Source of the DNA: Apiospora phragmitis
Taxonomy: Eukaryota; Ascomycota; Sordariomycetes; Amphisphaeriales; Apiosporaceae
Assembly: GCA_038363925.1 (NCBI GenBank)
Contig: JAQQWL010000009.1
Location: 1,240,001 to 1,304,000 of the forward strand
Reading direction: 5' to 3'
DNA length: 64,000 nucleotides
Shown piece after piece: positions 23,332-34,142 of this stretch (position 1 is its first letter; each line of letters opens with the position of its first letter). The notes beneath the pieces are model-generated. The model was not told the origin of the DNA, searched no databases, and worked only from the letters and a program-made list of their open reading frames with translations. A program made the position numbers and the translations under genes.

Positions 23332-23974
23332 ATGGCCACGTTTCGACGTTTCGATCCTAGTGATCTGGACAGAATATCCAAGTGCAACTTGGATCCCCTA
23401 ACTCGAAACCTATGGGCTGGACTTCTACCTGCAATACTACGCAAAGTGGCCATCCATGTTCCAAGTTGCCGAGGATGATCGAGGCAACATAATCGGTTAT
23501 AGTAAGCATTGATAGCCCCCTTCCCGTACATGAAGGACTCTCTGCAGGCGATATTGACTCGGCCATGCAGTCATGGGCAAGCTTGAGAGCTCCCCGGATT
23601 ACTTCAGAAACTATGAACACTATCTGCCTTGGCATGCTCACATTACGGCCCTCACCGTTGCTCCCGAGGCTCGCCGTATGGGCATCGGCAGGATACTGTC
23701 GGAAAAGCTCGAGATTGCAGCAGATAACGGTGATGCCTGGTTTATGGATTTGTTCGTGCGCAAGAGCAACCACCGTGCCATCAGATTCTACGAGAGTATG
23801 GGCTATAGCGTATTCCGGGTTGTGAAGGATTACTATGGCGAGAACATCGAAGACCCATCGGCTGGTGGCGAGGACGCCTACGATATGCGCAAGCCGATGA
23901 AGCGTGATGTCAAGCACGAACACATTCGTGAAAATGGCAGAGAATTTGAGGTTGACCCCGAGGACGTCTTCTGA
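23332..23974 (+). CDS. nat3: NatB N-terminal acetyltransferase catalytic subunit (Naa20/Nat3), one frame break
   Basis: Exons 23332-23501 and 23571-23974, with a 69-bp intron (GTAAGC...GCAG, phase 1); about 190 residues after correction. The opening MATFRRFDPSDLDRISKCN and NLDPLT are followed by a frame break. Removing one base near 23404 restores LTETYGLDFYLQYYAKWPSM, the most conserved stretch of Naa20. Exon 2 carries the GNAT core: HITALTVAPEARRMGIG, with the acetyl-CoA loop RRMGIG, then FMDLFVRKSN and EDAYDMRKPMKRD. NatB acetylates Met-Asp/Glu/Asn/Gln N-termini with an Mdm20-type partner. The phase of the intron fits only with the correction, which argues for sequence error. Confidence 0.92.
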
Positions 23975-24075
23975 AGGTAAGGACGCGAGCATGGCACACG
24001 AAACTTGGTCTCATTCACAACCAGAGATGGCCCAGTCTGTCCTGTTCCTCCGGCTAACGGAATCCCCTTGTCTCC

Positions 24076-24887
24076 TCACCAGGCACCATCAACAGAATAC
24101 ACGCTACCGCTGACATACTTGCTCTCTGGGCTGAGGAGGAAGACAATGACGTTGGCAGCCTCAACCGCCGTGCCCTGTCTACCAAAGCTGGCACCATCGT
24201 CGAAAGGTGCATCAGCTGGACGGTTGATTAATTCCCAGTTCTCCTGCATCAATGGGGTATATATCGCCCCCGGAGCCACGGAATTGACTCGGATCTGACG
24301 ATGGCCAACCTCCTTCGCCGCTGCCTTTGTCAGACCTATCACACCATGTTTGCTGGCCGAGTAGGCTCCGTGGAGAGCGAATCCTTTGAGATTACTGGTT
24401 AGTCCTGGCGTGACATGGACTACGCAGGCGGGGAGGACCAACCCTGGAGCCCTTGGATGGAGGAAACGTTCACTATGGAACCCCCATCCACGACCTTTTG
24501 TAGTTCTGCCCGTAGGCAATACATCATTCCCGTAAGATTAACAGCCATGATCTGGTGCCACTCGCTGTCCTCCAATTCCGCAACGGCCCGCAGACCGTGA
24601 TGTTTTCCGATGATGCCAGCGCAGTTTGCTGCACCATCAAGCTTGCCATACTTGTCAACAACGCCCTTGATCCAGGCGTCCACCTCATCGCGCTTGGTGA
24701 CATCCACCTTGGTTACCGAGAAAGGCACGTTGAGCGCGCTGAAATAGTCCTCGGTCTTCTTCAGCTGATCCGGGTTCACATCTGCCACGCAGACAGTGGC
24801 GCCTTTCTGGGACAGGATCTGAGCCGTAGCTAATCCGATACCCCTGGCCGCGCCACTGAGGGCAAAGACCATCCCTTCGAGTGACAT
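24076..24887 (-). CDS. short-chain dehydrogenase/reductase (classical SDR)
   Basis: Exon 1 is 24887-24443 and exon 2 24383-24076, with a 59-bp intron; about 250 residues. The donor is the less common GTTGGT, the branch is ACTAACC and the acceptor AAAG; phase 1 fits. NAD(P) binding is shown by SGAARGIG (residues 11-18) and CVADVNPDQ; the Asp after the second strand suggests an NAD(H) preference. The active site has VNVSS (Ser 142 or 143) and YSASK (Tyr156, Lys160). SVAPGAIYTPL and the C-terminal FLLSPESKYVSGSVYSVDG are typical. The substrate cannot be told. I start at MSLEGMV (24887), since no ATG lies further upstream in frame. The stop lies only 101 bp from the convergent nat3 stop. Confidence 0.9.
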
Positions 24888-26996
24888 TCTGCTGATGGGC
24901 GAATCCGACACTACTGTGTGTTAGATGGGATTGATTGACACCTCAAGAGCGCTTGGCACGGATTATCGGACGTAAGCGCGGGAGGCTCGGTATCGTGTAA
25001 CAGATGATGAATAATATGAAGCACCGCAGGCGATGCGATCTTCCATGAAGCCTCAAAATAAGTGCGTCCCGCGATGGATATTTACGTGTACTTTACAATA
25101 ACATTGGTATGATAATCCCCCATCTCAGCAAACTTGGTCGATAGCTGCCCAGGCCGGTGGAGGAGGGCCATGGTATCGCGGCGAGAACTGTCGCGAACAC
25201 CGATATCCATTCCGGAATTCCTCTTGATTGGGCCGCTTCTAGAGCTGCAAGCTCAAGTGATGGAGAAAGAAAGAAAAAGACCATCTCTCAATAGAAACGC
25301 ATCCGTCTCTGCAAGTATGAGGGGAGGGGTACTGGAAAAAATCACAGTAAGGTAGTCTCCAAAAAGTTGGAGTAATTGAAGGTACCTGTTAATAACCTAA
25401 CGTGCTATGGCATGGCGGGGTGTAGCCGCTGCAGCGGGCTTGCAGTCGGTGGCAGATGGCCAGAAGCTTAAAGGGCATAGCCGTTCTTGTCTCATATTAA
25501 ACTCGGAGTCAATCTGAAGTCGGAGATCTTGGGACGGTAAGGTATTGAGGTCACTTGTGGCAGGTAATTATGGGAGCACTCAAATAAGCAACTATCCCGT
25601 CTCTGATTATCCATCCCAGCTCCAGGCCACGTGAACGAACATTTTGTGCTTACCTCCAAGTACCTACCTCTATGATGCCTTAGAGACACCGAGGGTATGG
25701 GTGATATTAGGTGATGTGTGTATGACATCCAGTCGCTTGGCAGACCAATTACTCGAGTCGTACGACGTGTCTCCTTTCCTCCGGCTAATATTGACCGCAA
25801 GAGAAAACAATTCGGTATCCCCAAGGATCGCCCAAGTTACGTATGGGGGTCTCCTGAATCAGTTCACAGTTTACAGGGTCCAACGGCTCGGCTGGCACAG
25901 TGGCTCGGAAGAGGATTCAATTCCAGCGTGGATCCGTAGCACGGCTGCGTGTCATTTATACTTCCCGCTCCGTCTCCGAGAATACATCATACTGACTAGA
26001 CTCGACAAAGGCAGCAATATAGCCTTCAAATTGAGTCTCTCTGCCTGTCGAAAAGTCCCCGAAGATTTAGGTGGTTCTGGAACGATTCAGGTGTTTCCGC
26101 ATGACCACCCCCTCCGCACCCTTGGTTTGAAGTTGTTTCCCGCACTAATGCACCGACCCTGGTCAACCCCAGACTTGGGTTTTACGCAATCGAAATGTGC
26201 CCGCCGCCTTACTGGTTTCTGCCGGCAGCAGCCCAAAACTGGGCCTTAGGCCTGCTGGTACCTACATCCTAATGCAGCTGTATGCACATTGCATGTAGAA
26301 GACGACGTGACCTGACAGCACAGCACTGCGCTGCGCTGCACAGCTACAGCCGTCGATATGCACTTTCAAGTTGGCATGTTGTCCTACCCCCCCCCCCCAC
26401 CAGGGAAATAAAAATCCCCGTGCATCTCATGACTTCGTTTGGGATCCCTTATGACCGCCAAACTACACTCCTATTCGGAACCCCACGCCGTATGACCTCT
26501 TTCCAAGTTGGTGACCCAGGTACTGCGAATCCTGCTCATCCCTGTGGGGAGTGGGCCCACGCCGCGGCTGCCGGCGGAGGCTTCAAGCTGTTACAAACAC
26601 AGCCGGAGACGTCACTGGCTCATCGAGAGCTCGAATCCCTGGTCTTCAGCTCAGCCGGTCTTACGTGGATGATCGTCCGTCGCTGCCAGGCTGGCTAACC
26701 CTTCTTCTCTTTCCTCCCTCCCCCCAAGTACAACCAATTCGCCCGCTGCTTCCCTTGCTTTTCCTGCTTTTTCTGTTCCCAAACAAGCTCTGGTCAGCCT
26801 ACCTAGACCACGATCATTTCCCCCAAAGTTGTTCAATCATTCCCCATACGTTCTCTTTTTGAAGGCGTCGTAAGCCAGATCCTCATACTTATCTACCTTC
26901 CTTGGTCACCGGAGTATATGTACATAGTCACGGAACGTCTGCATTGGTGTCTTAGTACCCCCCACTGCTTGTCTGGGTAGAGTCTGACAACGCGCC
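24888..26996. other. gene-free 2.1 kb, promoter side of SDR and glutaminase genes
   Basis: Holds the divergent upstream regions of the SDR (-) and glutaminase (+) genes. A C12 run is at 26387-26398. The longest open frame (25644-26249, +) starts without ATG and resembles nothing. No RNA gene or transposon is recognised. Confidence 0.5.
26387..26398. repeat. poly-C run (C12)
   Basis: Twelve consecutive C in the spacer upstream of the glutaminase gene. True length may differ because of homopolymer error. Confidence 0.85.
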
Positions 26997-29609
26997 ATGA
27001 GATTCGACATTGTGTCTGCCATTGGGGCATTGGCCGCCCTGACCAGTGCCTCGACCTTGACGCCGAAGGTCTTACCTTTGGTCGTTCGTAACCCGTACCT
27101 GAGTACCTGGCTGCCTTCCGCTAGAGATGAGCCATGGAAACAATGGCCTATCTTCTATACTGGCAGCACCTTTGGGTTCGCTGTCATGGCCGCCGTGCCT
27201 GAGACGAACAGCGTGTACCCTCTTCTCGGACGGCCCCACGACTTCCTGGGTGATAAGAGCGGCCGGTTGGTGACAACGTAAAGACCCCTCCTACGACTTG
27301 ATGCTGATTACCACGTAGTTACAAGACTGCTTTCCCACATTACAATGGTCCTACCTTCGATGCGTCCACGACGAACCTGACGTACACCATCACCAATGCT
27401 ACTGGCGATGGCGAGGTCAAGGTCATTCTGTCGTTCATGTCACCCATTACGCCAACCTCAACATTCCGACAAGCTCTCCCGGCCTCGTACATGACGGTGT
27501 ACGTCGAAGGAAACCTGGATATCAGTATTTTCTGCGACATCAATGGAGAATGGGTCAGTGGGAATCGAGACAATCACATCAAGTGGGAACTCACGGAGTC
27601 CAAGTCCAAGTCCAGCACGGCATCGGCTAGCCATCTCAAGACCTGGAAGATTGAACGTCAGTACCCGGAACTTCTTACCGAAAACTGGGATCACGCGGAA
27701 TGGGGCACTCTTTATTTCACTGGTCCGGCCGATGCCCAACACCAGTCTGGAGAGGCGAATGCGCTCCGGCGACAGTTCGCGAAGCATGGAGAGCTAACCA
27801 ACAAGGTTGATTCCTCGTTCCGTAAGATGTTTGACGACGAACCGCTCTTTGCTTTTTCCAAGCAGTTCCAGCTCAGCAGCAATAGTTCCAAAAAGGCAGT
27901 CGCCACCGACAGCGCTCTTTTCACCTTCTCCCTTATCCAAGATCCAGTTGTGCAATATGCGTCGGCGAGGGGATTGACCCAAATGCGTCCCCTATGGGCC
28001 TCATACTTCTTCACGGCCGAGGATATGTTACATTACCATTATCATGACTTCAAGGCCGCCTCCGCTCTTGCACACGACTACTCCGAGACACTAGCTAAGG
28101 ACGCATTTGCTTCCGGGTCTGCTGATTATAGAGATATCGCAGCTCTATCGGCGCGCCAGGTATTTGGAGCTACACAGTGGGCGGGTACTCCTGATAATCC
28201 GATTCTCTTCTTGAAAGAGATCTCGTCAAACGGCAACTTCCAGACAGTCGATGTTATCTTCCCAGCATTCCCATTCTTCCTATACACGAATCCACGATGG
28301 CTGGCCTACCTCCTGGAGCCGCTTCTGGAGCACCAGCTGAGCGGTCAATATCCCAACGACTACAGCATGCACGATTTGGGAACACACTTCCCTAACGCTA
28401 CTGGTCACCCCGATGGCAATGATGAGTACATGCCTGTGGAAGAGTGTGGCAATATGCTGATCATGGGGCTGGCCCTGGCCAACGCCATGAAAGACGGTTC
28501 CCAACCAGCGTTTGCCCAGGACGCTTCCACTACCGCTATGGCTCTACGAGCTGGGCCGAAGAAGTTCTCTTCGTCAGTTGATGAATACGGCATGGATCGG
28601 ACTTGGGAAGCCATGGGAACCACCGGGGTGGAAGCTGCTCAGAAGTGGGTTTCTCACTCCTACTCCCTTTGGAAGAAATGGACAGGTTATCTTGTTCGCG
28701 AGTCCTTGATCCCAGCAAACCAGCTGTGCACAGACGACTTTGCTGGTTGGCTTGCAAATCAGACCAACTTGGCACTTAAAGGCATTGTCGGGATCAAAGC
28801 TATGGCCGAGCTCTCAGAGCTTGTTGGAAGCTCCTCCGAGGCTCATGAGTATAGCCGCATCGCCGATAAGTATATCGACAAGTGGCAAGAGTTGGGTATC
28901 TCACGAGACGGCACACACGCCAAGCTCTCTTATACGTGGGAGGGATCCTGGACGACGATCTACAACCTATATGCGGATGCCCTCCTTTGCTTCCACCTTC
29001 CTGGCAACAAGTCTTCCCCCTTTATCCCGGAGAAGGTATACCAAATGCAGAGTGACTGGTACCATAACGTGTTGCAGAGGTACGGCTTGCCCCCTGGATC
29101 AACGTAGTCTGCAAACGAAGAGCGATTGGGAATTCTTCGCTGCTGCTGTGGCTAGCAAGAAGGTTCGCACCGAGATTTTGCAGTCTGTAGCAAAATGGGT
29201 CAACGAGACATCTACCCGTAAGTCGTCCAACTTCTCGATACTCTTTTTTTCTCTTTTTCATTTCTCAATTTTGTTCTTGTTTTCGCCCCTTCCCATTCGG
29301 GGTTATGTTCTCGCTTTATTTTGTTTTTACCAGATGTCCTTCTTGGAACTGTTACAACTAACCCAACCTACCTCTTTAGATTTACCGCTCACAGATCTGT
29401 ACATGACTGAAGGCGATGGAGGATTCCCGTCGGAAGCCGAATTCAAGGCTCGGCCAGTGGTGGGTGGCCACTTTGCGTTCCTGGCGCTTGAAAGGGCCTG
29501 TGGCGGTAAAGCGGCCCAGGCCCTGGGTTACCTTGACCTAGCAGAGCCAGCCAAGATCAACGTGGAAGCCGCCCTGAAAACTGACGACAGTGGTCCCTCA
29601 GAGCTTTAG
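26997..29609 (+). CDS. gtaA: secreted glutaminase of the GtaA family (one frame break)
   Basis: Exons 26997-27277, 27319-29217 and 29380-29609; about 802 residues when corrected. Residues 1-18 form a signal peptide (MRFDIVSAIGALAALTSA). The sequence then shows LPLVVRNPYLSTWLP, FDASTTNLTYTIT, HDLGTHFPNATGH, VEECGNMLIM and YTWEGSWTTIYNLYADALL, characteristic of the DUF5127/DUF4965/DUF1793 glutaminase group that deamidates extracellular glutamine. Intron 1 is only 41 bp (GTAAAG...GTAG). Intron 2 is 162 bp with a CTAAC branch. One C too many in the run at 29090-29094 breaks the frame; removing it restores YGLPLDQRSLQTKSDWEFF. Exon 3 ends the catalytic region (TDLYMTEGDGGF, ARPVVGGHFA). Several N-glycosylation sequons fit secretion. 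Confidence 0.9.
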
Positions 29610-31030
29610 TGTGATGATTTGGTACCATGCTAGACATTGGTGTTTCTTGTCTTTCTAGTGATAACTTGATTGGATGCTTGACTTCCATAGCATTACTCAA
29701 AATCCCTAAATGTTTAGTCTTATATTTCCATTTTCCCATCCAATTCTGAAGCAGCTTTTTGCCGCTTGAGCACGGTAATTGATCATTTCAGTACTGTACG
29801 ACGGACCTGGAGGTTGTCTGCCGTAAGCTGCTGAAGGTAGGTAGATGTTGCACATGCTATGGGCTGGCTACTTTACACTGATTGACATGGTGCGTTCCTT
29901 GAGAAGCTGCAAACAGCCAGATTAAAGCTGAAATCAAGAATGCGACCCCACGGCTCTTACGCCAGTTACCTGGCTGCATTCGGAAACTGAATGTGCACCA
30001 CCTCCTTCACCTACATCTTTCATCTACAAGTAAGAAAGGCAACCAAAACTTCTTGCCAAGATTTTGCCTTTTCTTGCCTTGCCTTGCTGGGCGTTGATGT
30101 GTGCGAGATGCAAGTCAATACCTGCAATGGTGGGTAGCTGGTTGAGAATGGTACAGACAACTGGCTGCAATAGCAGCACACTGAAATAGGTAGCTGGAAT
30201 ACTGTTTTTGTAAGGTTAATTGATGAAGCGCAGGAGGAGCCCCACTTGGCGAATCTGCGAACTGACGGGTACTTTTTGGCTGCTCCACTGTTTCGTGCTG
30301 TTGCTGAACAACCTTGGAACTCTGGAACCCAGAACCTTAAGAATTCTGGCAGCCTCGCTCGACCTGCATCTCTCTCATCAAGACTCCATCCTGCTTTCTA
30401 GATCTGGATCTACCGCAGTTTGTTATCCTCATCGATTGTTTTTGGTCCCTTCAGACAGCCAGACTTCAGTTGTGTTGACCGAACACATCCCATCCCCAAT
30501 AACTAATCAAATCTAGTGAATCGTTGCGACACTGTGCTGCTAGGTAGGTCAACCTCGCTTAACCTTTTTCCTTTTTTCCTTTTTTTCCTTCTGTCGGGTC
30601 TTCCCTCTGTACCTTCGCCCGACTGGCCTGTACAATTTTTTCCCTCGCCGCTCAACTGTTACCGGGATCTGATAGTGCAGCCACACCTGCTGCCTGCCTA
30701 CATCGATTTCTCATTTCTCATCATCATTCCCTCTTTCCAACAACAACAACAACACCATTTCCACCATCCACTGCACCTGATTGAAAGAGTTCGACTGTAT
30801 TCCTTTTTTTCTTTCTCCAACACTTGCCTTTTGTTAGCTGGCAGCTCGAGCTCAAATCTTCACTTCTTTAGCACTTTCCACCACGGCCATAGCACTAGGC
30901 CAATTTCCCATACCCACTACACGTGTGCCAGCCGCGCTGCTTCAACAGCCGGAGTACGCTAGTGACAGCACGCTCACCTTTCTTCCCACAGACACAATCA
31001 ACTGAGAAGACTCAGTTAAACCATCGCATC
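29610..31030. other. spacer and long pyrimidine-rich leader
   Basis: 3' region of the glutaminase gene, then a T/C-rich stretch (about 30540-30850) with a CAA repeat near 30739-30754, probably the promoter and long 5' UTR of the RRM gene. Short upstream reading frames exist but none looks like a gene. Confidence 0.5.
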
Positions 31031-32329
31031 ATGGCCACCGCTGCTATGGACTATGAGACTGCTGACGGCGATCGCTTCGAAGGTAAGTCCATTCGAATCA
31101 CCCCATCCCTACCACCCTGGAGCCGCGCGTGTTTTTTTATTTTTTATTTTATGTTTTGCCACATCTGGTCGAGGTCAACTCTATGCTCACGTCGCGTTTC
31201 CATCTTGCTAATTCTTTTCGCTGCCAACAGACGATGGTCCTCGATACGAGCGCGACCAGCGAAGCGCTTCCCCTCGTGCTTCTCGCGATGATGGCCACGA
31301 CACCCGTCGCCGCTCAGCTTCGCCCAACGGCAACAATGACACGTAAGCAATCCAATCGTATTTCACCCAAAGTCGCACAGCTCTGATCCTAATGCGAAGC
31401 CGGTATAGCAACATGAAGGACGACGGTGGTCACAAGAACGATGAAGATGGCGCCATCAACCCTGGCTCCAACCTGTTCGTGACTGGCATCCATCCCAGAC
31501 TGACTGAAGGCGAGGTTACGCGCCTCTTCGAGAAGTACGGCGAGGTTGAGAAGTGCCAGATCATGAAGGATCCCCACACCAAGGAGTCCCGCGGTTTCGG
31601 CTTCGTTAAGATGGTTACCTCCGATCAGGCCGATGCTGCTAAGGATGGCTTGCAAGGCGAGGTTATCGATGGCCGCACCTTGAGCATTGAGAAGGCCCGA
31701 CGCGCTCGTCCTCGCACGCCCACTCCCGGCAAATATTTCGGTCCTCCTAAGCGAGGTGAGTTTATTCCCAACATCCCTATACGCTATTAAATCCGAATTC
31801 TCACCATACAGAATCAGAGGGTGGTCGTCGCTTCGATGACCGTGGTCGCCGCGGTGGCGGCGGTTACGGTGGTGGTGGCGGTGGCTACGGTGGTGGCTAC
31901 GGCGGCCGTGACGATCCCTACCGTTACCGAGGTGGCGGTGGTGGCGGCTATGATCGCCGTGGTGGTGATGATCGCGGCTACGACCGTGGCTATGATCGAA
32001 ACTACCGTGATGACCGTGGATACGACCGTACTTACCGCGAGGAAAGAGGTGGATACAGGGAGGAGCGTGGCGGCGGTGGCGGTGGCTACGAGAGACGCGA
32101 CCGCGACGATACCTACACCGGTAGCGCCGGCCGCACCGATCGTTATGCCAGCGGTGGCCGTGAAGACCGCGATGGCGGACGCTACGGTGGTCGCGGCGGT
32201 GGCGGCGACAGAGATCGTGGCTACGAGCGCCCTGAGCGTGAGGCTCGATCCCGTGATGCGGCTCCTTCTGGCTACGCTGAATCGGGCTCCCGACCTGAGC
32301 GCGATGCCTACGGAGGAGGTGCTGCTTAG
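31031..32329 (+). CDS. Tra2-like RNA-binding protein, RRM plus Gly/Arg/Tyr-rich tail
   Basis: Four exons (31031-31082, 31231-31342, 31409-31755, 31812-32329), with consensus introns and consistent phases; about 342 residues. A short RS-like N-terminus (RSASPRASRDD, RRRSASPNG) precedes one RRM at about residues 75-150. RNP2 is LFVTGI and RNP1 is RGFGFVKM. The RRM is followed by ARRARPRTPTPGKYFGPP, very like the Tra2 linker. The tail is a long low-complexity region of GGYGG, GGRDD, and repeated YDRGYDRNYRDDRGYDR. The family binds purine-rich RNA and modulates splicing. The Gly/Arg/Tyr tail is of the kind prone to phase separation. No frame break is seen. Confidence 0.92.
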
Positions 32330-34142
32330 TCGTCTCCAGCGAGGTATGCTCGGTGAATTTCTGGCCAGTCCTGACTTCATGTCATTCGGGCCCTCTCCGA
32401 GTGACTTTCCGGCGATCTTGTTTTGGACAGGCGGTTCAAGATAAGTCACCTCTAGCTTGACCTCATTTTCTCGTTTGTCTCTAGGCATACGAATGCGGCG
32501 GATACCAGAAAATTTGCCACGAGGAGTTGCACACGGCAGGCAGGAAGGAAAAGGCATTTCCCACTTGTTTTCCTATTTCTACCCTAATCTTGGAAGGGGA
32601 GACTGACAGTGGTGGTGCCCGGATGTTTTCGACGGTATTTACCAGGGGACGTCTTTGCTTGGAAGGACTCTGCGAAAATATGTTTGAGTTGATGCGGCAC
32701 CCCGAGGTTTCTCGCGACTATTTCCCCCATGTCCTTTCCACCTTCGCTGGAGGCCACCACACCCTACATCTCGTTTCTGCCGTGGACACCACCAAGATCG
32801 CCTTCATCACCCTTTTCAGCCACACTTGTATCATTATTTTCAGTTCCGAGGGTTTCGAGACTTGACGAAGCATAACGACTGCAGAGTTTTCAGCAGCATT
32901 TTGCCGGCATTGGTCAAGAGACTTCAGCATGATATGGCCAGCAGCAAAGTGCAACTCGTAATTGATCGCAAATTCCACCAATGGTGCAACAATTGACACG
33001 ACTTTCCGTAATCACAATGAACTCGCCTATAAACCAATCGTCGCCGTCAGAATCCCTGACTTTTTCACCATGATGGGACTTTCAGCAATCGACGTAAAGA
33101 GTCTGCATAAATAGGCAGCACTCGCCAGCGTTGCCGGAGAAGCATATACGTGTCGCAGTCACCATTGCTCCGACGATTCGTTTTCGGCTGCACGCCTTCC
33201 TTTTGTACCAGCGCGCCTCATTCCACCCGCAGCACTCTGTACCCCAAGGTAATGTCCCCAAACAAAGAAGCTGACTGACAGTGCGGGCCTTAATGGCAGT
33301 CTTCTAGCATGAAAGCATTGGAATGCATGTGGCTTGGGATCAAATGGCATGGTAAGGCCTTACCCCCATATGTTAGATTCCTTGGATTTTGCCCCCCTGG
33401 TCAATGCTTTCAGATGATGCTGTCTGAGTCAGGTAGGAGAGGGTTTACTGCTTCGTTCAAGGGTGCTACTACCGAAACAAGTCACAGTGTACTCATAGGT
33501 GTATAGGTATGTAGTTGAATGAAATGATTGCGCCGATTATACATTTTTCAAGCACAACCCCATGGCCTTTGCACTTGGACCGCTCCAGTTTGGCCAGTTT
33601 TGTGCATTCATGCATATGGGCGACTCTGCATCATACGTGGTCTTTCATCGTGAAGAGTCGTGGCAGGAAGCGTATGGTTCAGACCAGATGTCTTCAGGTG
33701 TGTGAAAACCCGGTTGGGTTGGCTCCTTTGTCTTGATGATGGTAGCCCCATGGGATGTGGATGGCCACTATGCCTGAGTGCAGTGAGTCTGCTGTTCTCA
33801 AGTGAGACAACAAAGACCCAAGCCGGAAACATCTTCCACGAGGCTTCTAGTGATACTGAAATAGGAAGTCTGGGGAGCACAAAGCTTCTTATCAATAGTT
33901 GTGGTTTCCTTTGATCTGAACCTGGAACGACATCTTGTTTTCCTATAGCTGTCAGCCCTCTTGCTTTTCTCTTCAGCTTGTGCATATATCGAAAAAAAGC
34001 AACAAACCGAATCGAGGCCTTAGGAGGCAGGCCCAGTATCTGTTGAGATATAACAACCCTTTTCTCAAGTTACCCATCTATCGTTCGACCTTTCTCATAT
34101 TGGGAAGAATCGGCTGCTGCCGTGTGAAGAGACATCGTGGTC
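32330..34142. other. gene-free 1.8 kb
   Basis: 3' UTR of the RRM gene and upstream region of the next gene. Open frames are short and unrelated to known families. Confidence 0.5.

Noticed and set aside
25875..25945. ggattcaattcc resembling a tRNA B box
   Set aside because: The flanking T-stem does not pair and no acceptor stem could be drawn.
25644..26249. 201-residue open frame on the plus strand
   Set aside because: It starts at a non-ATG codon, has unbiased codon use unlike neighbouring genes, and shows no domain or motif.
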